From positions 62,001 to 126,000 of the forward strand of contig CACJNF010000003.1 in assembly GCA_902594745.1 (NCBI GenBank): 64,000 nt of DNA. Direction: 5' to 3'. Below the pieces are notes generated by a model. That model was not told the origin of the DNA. It did no database searches and was given only the letters and a program-made list of their open reading frames with translations. Source of the DNA: an uncultured Bacteroidota bacterium (GTDB lineage: Bacteria > Bacteroidota > Bacteroidia > Flavobacteriales > Flavobacteriaceae). Below, one piece after another: positions 1 to 6,824 of the stretch (position 1 is its first letter; each line of letters starts with the position of its first letter). Both the position numbers and the translations under genes were made by a program.

Positions 1-1242
1 CCCTTTAACCAAAATATTCATATTTTTTAAATTCTTAAATGAATCAGATTGTGCTAACTCATTGGTGTTTAAAAATTTAAAAAAATATTCTCCATCAGTA
101 TTACACTTTGAAAAATTATCACCTACTAAATAGACTTTGCTGTAATCTTTGTTTGTAACAAAATCAACTATTTTTTGATGTTCTTGATCTGAGTAAATTC
201 CAAGTTCAAACATGTCTCCCAATATTAATACTCTGTTATTTATATTTATATTTTCAAAATTTGAAATAGCTGCTAACATGCTTGTAGGATTAGCGTTATA
301 TGCATCTAAATAAATCTTATTACTATCAAAAATTAAAATTTCAGACCTATTGGAGTCATTAAAAAATTTATTAAGTCCTTCTTGAATTTCTTTATTTGAT
401 AAGTCAAGGAACTTTCCAATTGTAATACTTGAGGCCAAATTTGAAAAGTTATATTCACCGAAGAGATTTGAATTAAACTCGTATCCATCAATTTTAAGTT
501 TCAAAGATGAATTATCTTTTTTGTAATCAAATATAAACTCTGAATCTTTGCTGCTTCCAAAAGTTACTGCAAGATCTCCTTTACAATTTTCTACTTGTAA
601 TTTATCATCATTATTTAGAATTATGTGACCATAGTTTTCTGTTAAATATTCATACATCTCAGTCTTACCTTTTATAACACCTTCAAAACTTCCAAAACCC
701 TCAAGATGAGCATATCCATAATTAGTAATTAATCCTATATCTGGCATAGCGATTTCACATAATCTTTTTATTTCTCCAACATGGTTAGCACCCATTTCTA
801 TAATAGCAACATCAATATCATCTTTTATATTAAGAAGTGAGAGTGGAACTCCTATATGATTATTTAAATTCCCTTTTGTCTTGATTACATTATACTTTTG
901 AGAAAGGATTGAATAGATCAGATTCTTAGTGGTAGTTTTACCATTACTACCAGTAATTCCAATAACTTTTGTATCAAATAGAGATCTATGATGATTACTT
1001 AAATCTTGAAGAGCTTTTAGACTGTTCTCTACATAAACAATATTATCATGAATGTCTTTTTGCTCAACATCGTCAACAATTGAAAACTTTGCACCCTTTT
1101 CAATTGCTTCCATTGCAAAAACATTACCATTAAAATTATCTCCTTTTAATGAAAAATACATTTCATCTTTATTAATTTTCCTTGTATCAATAGACACACC
1201 TGAGCAGGAATTGAAAAGAGAATATAATTTTTGAGTGTCCAA
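1..1242 (-). CDS. murF: UDP-N-acetylmuramoyl-tripeptide--D-Ala-D-Ala ligase (MurF), 3' end cut by window
   Basis: MurF adds D-Ala-D-Ala to UDP-MurNAc-tripeptide, the last cytoplasmic step of the peptidoglycan precursor. Translating the minus strand from 1242 gives an uninterrupted frame of 414 codons to the window edge. The Mur-ligase P-loop GITGSNGKTT is at about residues 95-104, followed by a typical EMGANHVGEI stretch and a C-terminal ILVKG, so only a few residues are missing. No ATG fits the conserved N-terminus; a TTG at 1242 (reading LDTQKLYSLF) is the likely start, since the next in-frame ATG would remove conserved residues. It lies outside the division cluster that holds the other mur genes of this window and is divergent from pdhA. 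Identity is secure; the start is inferred. Confidence 0.93.
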   Translation of the reverse strand, partial: MDTQKLYSLFNSCSGVSIDTRKINKDEMYFSLKGDNFNGNVFAMEAIEKGAKFSIVDDVEQKDIHDNIVYVENSLKALQDLSNHHRSLFDTKVIGITGSNGKTTTKNLIYSILSQKYNVIKTKGNLNNHIGVPLSLLNIKDDIDVAIIEMGANHVGEIKRLCEIAMPDIGLITNYGYAHLEGFGSFEGVIKGKTEMYEYLTENYGHIILNNDDKLQVENCKGDLAVTFGSSKDSEFIFDYKKDNSSLKLKIDGYEFNSNLFGEYNFSNLASSITIGKFLDLSNKEIQEGLNKFFNDSNRSEILIFDSNKIYLDAYNANPTSMLAAISNFENININNRVLILGDMFELGIYSDQEHQKIVDFVTNKDYSKVYLVGDNFSKCNTDGEYFFKFLNTNELAQSDSFKNLKNMNILVKG

Positions 1243-1252
1243 CCTAATTTTA

Positions 1253-1283
1253 TTGCAATATACTAAAGAAATGAGTATTTTTG
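1253..1283 (+). promoter_or_regulatory. Promoter of pdhA (TTG-N20-TATTTTTG)
   Basis: TATTTTTG at 1276-1283 matches the Bacteroidota -7 element TAnnTTTG. A TTG sits at 1253-1255, 20 bases upstream, within the 17-23 spacing known for Flavobacterium promoters. Transcription would begin near 1288, about 30 nt before the ATG at 1319. This rules out the longer frame that opens at 1235. Confidence 0.65.
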
Positions 1284-1318
1284 CTGCGTCTTTTGATTAC
1301 AGACTTCAACTATATAAT

Positions 1319-2320
1319 ATGAAAAAAATTACTGGAAAGACTTATTTAGATTGGTATGAAAATATGCTTTTATGGAGAAAGTTTGAAGATAAACTTGCTG
1401 CTAAATATATTCAACAAAAGATAAGAGGTTTTTTACATCTTTATAATGGTCAAGAGGCAGTTCTTGCTGGATGTCTTCATTCCATAGATCCTAAAAAGGA
1501 CAGAATGATTAGTTCATATAGAAGTCATGTTCATGCAATAGGTTTAGGAGAAGATCCAAAATTTGTAATGGCAGAATTATTCGGTAAAGCAACTGGTACA
1601 TCTGGAGGCTTGGGTGGCTCAATGCATATTTTTTCAAAAAAATATAATTTTTTTGGAGGTCATGGAATTGTTGGAGGTCAGATTCCGTTAGGCACTGGAA
1701 TTGCTTTTGGTGATAAATATTTTAAAAGAGATAGTGTTACTTTATGTTTTTTAGGTGATGGTGCTATTAGACAAGGAGCATTTCATGAGTCAATTAATCT
1801 TGCTGCTTTATGGAAACTACCTGTTATATATATAGTTGAAAATAATGGTTACGCCATGGGAACATCAGTAGCAAGAACAACAAGTCAGGAAGATCTTTGG
1901 AAATTAGGTGAGCCCTACGAAATGCCTTCAATGCCAGTAGATGGTATGGACCCAGTTAAAGTTGCTAAGGTAATTGATGAATGTGTAAAACATGCCAGAG
2001 CTGGAAAGGGTCCTTCACTTCTCGATGTAAAAACTTACAGGTATAGAGGTCATTCGATGTCTGATGCTCAACAGTATAGAACTAAAGAAGAAGTCGAAGA
2101 GTATAGAAAGATTGACCCAATTACTCAGGTTGAAAAAATTATTCTATCAAAGAAATATGGAACTAAATCTGATATTGAGAAGATTGATAAAAAAGTAAAA
2201 AAAATAATTGCAGAGTGTGAAGAATTTTCAGAGTCATCTCCATTTCCAGATACCTCTGTTATGTATGATGTTGTTTACGAGCAAAATGACTATCCATTTA
2301 TTAAACATAAATTAGATTAA
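1319..2320 (+). CDS. pdhA: Pyruvate dehydrogenase E1 component, alpha subunit
   Basis: This is the thiamine-diphosphate E1 alpha subunit, which decarboxylates pyruvate and passes the acetyl group to lipoyl-E2. The protein is 333 residues. It shows GGSMHIF and GGHGIVGGQIPLG, the TPP-binding GDG...N motif (GDGAIRQGAFHE ... ENNGYAMGT) and the phosphorylation-loop-like YRGHSMSD. An in-frame ATG exists at 1235, but those 28 extra codons contain the predicted promoter and overlap the start of murF, so the start at 1319 (MKKITGKTYLDWYENM) is preferred and agrees with the family. E2 follows after one base. The E1 beta gene is not adjacent; a separate pdhB is common in Bacteroidota. Confidence 0.93.
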   Translation: MKKITGKTYLDWYENMLLWRKFEDKLAAKYIQQKIRGFLHLYNGQEAVLAGCLHSIDPKKDRMISSYRSHVHAIGLGEDPKFVMAELFGKATGTSGGLGGSMHIFSKKYNFFGGHGIVGGQIPLGTGIAFGDKYFKRDSVTLCFLGDGAIRQGAFHESINLAALWKLPVIYIVENNGYAMGTSVARTTSQEDLWKLGEPYEMPSMPVDGMDPVKVAKVIDECVKHARAGKGPSLLDVKTYRYRGHSMSDAQQYRTKEEVEEYRKIDPITQVEKIILSKKYGTKSDIEKIDKKVKKIIAECEEFSESSPFPDTSVMYDVVYEQNDYPFIKHKLD

Positions 2321-2321
2321 T

Positions 2322-3578
2322 ATGGCTGAGGTTATAAATATGCCAAGACTAAGTGATACTATGGAAGAGGGTACTCTTGCAAAATGGTTCAAAAAAGTTG
2401 GTGACGATGTTAAAGAGGGAGAGATTTTAGCAGAAATTGAGACAGACAAGGCTACAATGGAATTTGAATCTTTTCATGATGGAGTTCTTCTTCATATAGG
2501 AATAGATGAAGGCTCTACAGCACCTGTAGATAGTGTAATTGCTGTAATAGGTTCAAAAGGAGAAGATATATCGTCATTAATAAAAGGCGATTCTACGCCA
2601 GAAGTCAAGGAGGAGCCTAAAGTAGAAGTTAAGGAGGAGCCTAAAGTAGAAGTTAAGGAGGAGCCTAAAGTAGAAGTTAAGGAGGAGCCTAAGCCAATAA
2701 CACAAGATCAACCAAAGTCTGACTCCAATGGCAGAATACTTATTTCACCATTAGCAAAAAAACTTGCATCTGAAAAGGGAATAGATATTTCATTAATTAA
2801 AGGAACGGGTGATAATGGAAGAATTATAAAGAGAGATATAGATTCATATAAACCATCAAATTACGGTCACTTTACTCAACCAAAGCCTCATATTAAAGAG
2901 TCATCATATGAGATTCCTAACAATACTATGAGAAAAGCTATTGCAAAGAGATTGTCTGACTCAAAATTTTCTGCACCTCATTATTATCTGAACATTGAGA
3001 TGGAAATGGATAATATGATATCATTTAGGCAACAATTTATAAATACTCAAAACATAAAAATCTCATTTAACGATATCATAGCGAAGGCTGTTGCACTTTC
3101 TCTTGCTAAGCATCCAAAAGTTAATTCTAGATGGTATGATGAGAAAATTTTATTCAATGAGCATGTTCATCTTGGTGTTGCTGTAGCTGTTGAGGATGGC
3201 CTAGTAGTCCCAGTTGTTAAGTTTGCAAACTCTAAAGATCTTCCAGAGATTAATTCGGAAATAAAAGATTTTGCAGAAAGGGCAAAAAACAAAAAATTAA
3301 ATCCATCAGAAATTGAAGGAAGTACATTTACTATATCTAACCTTGGAATGTTTGGTATAGAAAGTTTTACATCAATAATTAATCAACCTAACTCTGCGAT
3401 ACTTTCCATTGGTGCAATAATTCAAAAACCAATAGTTAAAAATTCAGAGATAGTTGTTGGAAATACAATGAAGTTAACATTAGCATGTGATCATAGAACA
3501 GTTGATGGTGCTACTGGTTCACTGTTTCTAAAAACTTTGAAAGATTACATTGAAAATCCAGTCTCAATTCTAATTTAA
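2322..3578 (+). CDS. pdhC: Pyruvate dehydrogenase E2, dihydrolipoamide acetyltransferase
   Basis: E2 is the core of the pyruvate dehydrogenase complex and transfers acetyl from lipoyl-lysine to CoA. In order, it has one lipoyl domain (residues 1-80, modified lysine K43 in ETDKATM), a Glu/Lys/Pro linker of repeated KVEVKEEP units (about 94-124), a peripheral-subunit-binding domain (about 139-175) and a catalytic domain ending with the active-site motif DHRTVDGA. At 418 residues with a single lipoyl domain it is short among E2 proteins. The linker is encoded by a perfect 24-bp tandem repeat, listed separately. Its stop TAA overlaps the ATG of the next gene (TAATG), so the two are translationally coupled. 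Confidence 0.94.
   Translation: MAEVINMPRLSDTMEEGTLAKWFKKVGDDVKEGEILAEIETDKATMEFESFHDGVLLHIGIDEGSTAPVDSVIAVIGSKGEDISSLIKGDSTPEVKEEPKVEVKEEPKVEVKEEPKVEVKEEPKPITQDQPKSDSNGRILISPLAKKLASEKGIDISLIKGTGDNGRIIKRDIDSYKPSNYGHFTQPKPHIKESSYEIPNNTMRKAIAKRLSDSKFSAPHYYLNIEMEMDNMISFRQQFINTQNIKISFNDIIAKAVALSLAKHPKVNSRWYDEKILFNEHVHLGVAVAVEDGLVVPVVKFANSKDLPEINSEIKDFAERAKNKKLNPSEIEGSTFTISNLGMFGIESFTSIINQPNSAILSIGAIIQKPIVKNSEIVVGNTMKLTLACDHRTVDGATGSLFLKTLKDYIENPVSILI
2601..2693 (+). repeat. 24-bp tandem repeat in the E2 linker, 3.9 copies
   Basis: The unit runs GAAGTTAAGGAGGAGC plus CTAAAGTA. Copies lie at 2601-2624 (one C/T difference), 2625-2648, 2649-2672 and 2673-2693 (partial, last unit degenerates). It encodes the 8-residue repeat EVKEEPKV in the flexible linker after the lipoyl domain. 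Near-identity at the DNA level points to recent expansion by slippage or unequal recombination. Confidence 0.95.
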
Positions 3579-4249
3579 TGAAAACTATTCTTGTATCCGG
3601 AACAAGCTCTGGTATAGGCTATGAGATATGTATTCAAGCTCTTAAGCTTAAATATAAAGTTATATCTGTATCAAGAAACTCAAAGCCTCTCGAAAATATT
3701 AAGGGAATTGATTGTTATTCAGTTGATATAACAGATAATGATCAATTAAATAATTTAGTTGAAGATTTGAAAAGTAAAAAAGTTAACATAGACTTTTTAA
3801 TCAATAATGCAGGTCATCTCAAAAATGAAACCTTTGATAAAACTTCATATAAATCCTTTAAGGAAACATATGATGTAAATGTTTTTGGGTTAGCTCAAAT
3901 TACAAGATTGCTTTTACCAATAATTAATAAGTCAGGCCATGTAATTAATATAAGTAGTATTGGAGGTGTAAATGGTTCAAAAAAATTTCCTGGTCTATCT
4001 GTATACTCAAGTAGCAAGGCTGCAGTTATTGCTTTAACTGAAGTACTAGCAGAGGAATTTCCTAATGGCCCTTCTTTTAATGTTCTTGCTCTGGGTGCAG
4101 TTCAAACAAAGATGCTCAAAGAGGCTTTTCCAGAATATGTTGCACAAACGAACCCTAATGAAATGGCAAGTTATATATTAGATTTTGCTTTAAATGGTGG
4201 AAAATTATTTAATGGAAAACTTATATCTGTTTCAAACTCAACTCCCTAA
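3578..4249 (+). CDS. Short-chain dehydrogenase/reductase (SDR)
   Basis: This is a classical SDR of 223 residues that would use NAD(P)H on an unidentified substrate. The N-terminal GTSSGIG is the glycine-rich cofactor loop, NNAG (about residue 80) is the structural motif, ISSIGG holds the catalytic Ser, and YSSSKAA gives the catalytic Tyr and Lys. The start ATG shares its A with the stop of pdhC, so it is co-transcribed with the pyruvate dehydrogenase genes. The last 12 bases overlap the 3' end of the convergent ABC ATPase gene. The linkage does not reveal the substrate. Confidence 0.88.
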   Translation: MKTILVSGTSSGIGYEICIQALKLKYKVISVSRNSKPLENIKGIDCYSVDITDNDQLNNLVEDLKSKKVNIDFLINNAGHLKNETFDKTSYKSFKETYDVNVFGLAQITRLLLPIINKSGHVINISSIGGVNGSKKFPGLSVYSSSKAAVIALTEVLAEEFPNGPSFNVLALGAVQTKMLKEAFPEYVAQTNPNEMASYILDFALNGGKLFNGKLISVSNSTP

Positions 4250-4993
4250 TTTTCCAAATTTTCTTAGTAACTCAGATGAATAGACAAAGTCGTTAACTAG
4301 TTTGTTATTGGTTTTTAGAATTTCTTTATTATTTCCTTCCCAGACTTTTTCTCCTTGAACTAAAAAAATAATTTTATCCCCAATCTCCATAACTGAATTC
4401 ATGTCATGGGTATTTATTACAGTTGTAATATTGTACTCAACTGTTATCTCTTGAATTAACTTGTCAATTATTATAGCTGTCTTTGGATCAAGTCCAGAAT
4501 TAGGCTCATCACAAAAAAGATACTTTGGATTTAAAACAATAGCTCTTGCTATTGCAACCCTTTTTTTCATTCCACCAGATATTTCAGAAGGATATTTATT
4601 ATCAGCATCTTTTAAGTCAACTCTATTAATTACTTCTTGAGCTCTCAATAACATTTCTTCATCAGTTTTATTTGAAAACATCTTCATTGGAAAAATAATA
4701 TTCTCTAATACCGTCATTGAATCAAATAAAGCACTTCCTTGGAATACAGTTCCAACTTCTTTCCTTAAGTGAGCTAGTGCTGATATATTCTCTTTATCAA
4801 ACTTTTCATTATCAAAATAAATATTCCCTCTCTCAACCTCAAGGAGGCCTAGAAGACATTTCATTAAAACAGTTTTTCCTGATCCACTCTGACCAATTAT
4901 TAGATTAGTCTTTCCCTTATCAAAAACAGTTGAAATTTCTTTCAAAATTTCAACTCCATCAAATGATTTTGATATTTCTTCTACTTTAATCAT
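4238..4993 (-). CDS. mlaF: ABC transporter ATP-binding protein, MlaF type
   Basis: This is the cytoplasmic ATPase of an Mla/Mce-type phospholipid transporter that moves lipids between the membranes. The 251 residues carry Walker A GQSGSGKT (about 34-41), the signature SGGMKKRVAIARA, where Met replaces Gln as is typical of MlaF/Mkl ATPases, Walker B YLFCDEP and the H-loop THD. Its ATG overlaps the stop of the permease gene upstream (TAATG), so the two are coupled. No MlaD/MCE substrate-binding gene lies next to it; that partner should be elsewhere. Confidence 0.9.
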   Translation of the reverse strand: MIKVEEISKSFDGVEILKEISTVFDKGKTNLIIGQSGSGKTVLMKCLLGLLEVERGNIYFDNEKFDKENISALAHLRKEVGTVFQGSALFDSMTVLENIIFPMKMFSNKTDEEMLLRAQEVINRVDLKDADNKYPSEISGGMKKRVAIARAIVLNPKYLFCDEPNSGLDPKTAIIIDKLIQEITVEYNITTVINTHDMNSVMEIGDKIIFLVQGEKVWEGNNKEILKTNNKLVNDFVYSSELLRKFGKLGS

Positions 4994-5730
4994 TATGCTA
5001 ATAAAAGTTGAGTTACAACAAAGTTAATTATGATAATTACGATACTTGTCCAAACAAAAGATATATTACTTGCTTTACCCACTTCCAACGCACCACCTTT
5101 CATAAAGAATCCGTGATAAGATGGAATTGTAGCTAAAATAAATGCAAATAATGTTGTCTTTATGTATGCATATATTACGTGAAACACTTTAAAATCTAAT
5201 TGAATACCTTGAATAAAATCAAAACTTGTAGAAAATCCTGCATAAACACTGGCGACGTAACCACCTAATATTCCAAGAAACATTGCTAAAGTAATTAAAA
5301 ATGGATACAACATTAAAGAAACAATTTTAGGAAAAATTAGATAATTGAATGAATTAACACCCATTACTTCCAGGGCATCTATTTGCTCTGTTACTCTCAT
5401 AGTTCCAATGCTAGATGTAATAAAAGATCCAACCTTTCCTGCCATAATTATAGAAATTAGAGTTGGAGCAAACTCTAAAATTACTGATTGTCTTGTTGCA
5501 AATCCAATAAGATTTCCTGGTAGAAAAGGACTCTCGATATTAAGAGCAGTCTGAATTGCAACTACCCCTCCCACTAAAAAAGACATGAATGCTACAATCC
5601 AAATTGAGCCAATAATGAGATCATCAATCTCTTGAACAATTAATTTTTTTAAAACATTCCACTTAGTAAATTTTGTAAAAGTGTATTTAATCATTAAAAA
5701 ATACCTGCCAATATGAAAAAAAAGTTTCAT
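4993..5730 (-). CDS. mlaE: ABC transporter permease, MlaE family
   Basis: Inner-membrane permease of the Mla/Mce lipid transporter, 245 residues. It has an amphipathic N-terminus and about five hydrophobic segments. The family signature is visible around residues 85-135 (EFAPTLISIIMAGKVGSFITSSIGTM, then VTEQIDALEVMGVNS). It sits 5 bases downstream of the FabH-like gene and overlaps mlaF, giving the order gcvP-fabH-mlaE-mlaF in one direction. Shared regulation with gcvP is inferred from spacing only. Confidence 0.9.
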   Translation of the reverse strand: MKLFFHIGRYFLMIKYTFTKFTKWNVLKKLIVQEIDDLIIGSIWIVAFMSFLVGGVVAIQTALNIESPFLPGNLIGFATRQSVILEFAPTLISIIMAGKVGSFITSSIGTMRVTEQIDALEVMGVNSFNYLIFPKIVSLMLYPFLITLAMFLGILGGYVASVYAGFSTSFDFIQGIQLDFKVFHVIYAYIKTTLFAFILATIPSYHGFFMKGGALEVGKASNISFVWTSIVIIIINFVVTQLLLA

Positions 5731-5735
5731 TATGA

Positions 5736-6806
5736 TTAAATCTTATAGGTTATAGCATTTATATTCATACCTGCTCCTACACTTGCAAACATTATTATAT
5801 CTCCTTTATTTAAGACATGTCCTCTATAGTTGTTTTTTTTCACTATATCAAATAGAGTTGGAATTGTAGCTACTGAACTGTTTCCAAATTCTTCTATGTT
5901 CATTGGAAGAACATTCTTTGGTGGAGTACTTTTATAGAGTCTATAAAATCTCTTAATAATTGCTTCATCCATTTTTTTATTAGCTTGATGAATAAATATT
6001 TTTTTAAGCTCATCAATATTACATTTAGACTCATCAAAACATGATTTCATGGCTATTGGAACATTCGTAAGTGCAAATTCATACACTTTTCTACCCTGCA
6101 TTTTGATAAACTTCTGATCGTTACTTTCTCTTAAGTCTTTATCATATGATAAGCCATAGAATATAAAATCATTTTCACCCTCATAGGTGAAAGTAGCAGA
6201 TTTATGAGATAATATTCCTCCATCATAAGAAGTGTCTTTTTCTAATATGGTAGCACCAGATCCATCTGCATATATCATTGAGTCTCTATCGTTTTTGTCT
6301 AGAATTCTTGAGAGTGTGTCACAACCAATTATTAAACATTTACTTGCCATTCCAGAGTTAATAAAAGATTTTGCTTGAATCATTCCTTCCACCCAACCTG
6401 GACAACCACAAATAATGTCATATGCTACACAATTAGGGTTTTTAATTTTAAGTTTTGCTTTAACTTTTGAAGCAATTGAAGGAAGTGTGTCTACTTGTCC
6501 ACTATTACATGAAATATCTCCTGCATTATGAGCAACAATAATGTAGTCTAATGTTTCTTGATCAATTTTTGAATCAAAAATTGCATTTCGTGCAGCATCT
6601 GTTGCCAAGTCAGAGCAATTTATTTCATCAGAGGCATACCTTCGCTCCGTAATACCAGTTATAGACATAAATTTTTCGATTATTTCTGGATTTGAATTTT
6701 GAATATCACTCCCATCTCTATCGAGGAATTTATTCTGAAGAAAATCTGAATTTTTCTTTGTGATATCTGGTGTGCAGCTACCTGTACCAGTTATTCTGTA
6801 GTTCAT
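5736..6806 (-). CDS. 3-oxoacyl-ACP synthase III family protein (FabH-like)
   Basis: FabH-type thiolase-fold condensing enzyme of 356 residues. The catalytic triad is present: Cys135 in IICGCPGW, His in FIHQAN (about 273) and Asn in FGNSSVATIP (about 308). Classical FabH primes fatty acid synthesis with acetyl-CoA and malonyl-ACP. This sequence differs from housekeeping FabH around the active Cys (GCPGW instead of ACSGF), so it may use another acyl donor or belong to a secondary lipid or polyene pathway. It lies between gcvP (18-base gap) and the Mla transporter genes, which fits a membrane-lipid role without proving it. Confidence 0.82.
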   Translation of the reverse strand: MNYRITGTGSCTPDITKKNSDFLQNKFLDRDGSDIQNSNPEIIEKFMSITGITERRYASDEINCSDLATDAARNAIFDSKIDQETLDYIIVAHNAGDISCNSGQVDTLPSIASKVKAKLKIKNPNCVAYDIICGCPGWVEGMIQAKSFINSGMASKCLIIGCDTLSRILDKNDRDSMIYADGSGATILEKDTSYDGGILSHKSATFTYEGENDFIFYGLSYDKDLRESNDQKFIKMQGRKVYEFALTNVPIAMKSCFDESKCNIDELKKIFIHQANKKMDEAIIKRFYRLYKSTPPKNVLPMNIEEFGNSSVATIPTLFDIVKKNNYRGHVLNKGDIIMFASVGAGMNINAITYKI

Positions 6807-6824
6807 TTTATAAAATTACTTAAA

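Noticed and set aside
1235-1318. N-terminal extension of pdhA from the ATG at 1235
   Set aside because: The stretch contains a good promoter and overlaps the murF start, and the family N-terminus begins at 1319.
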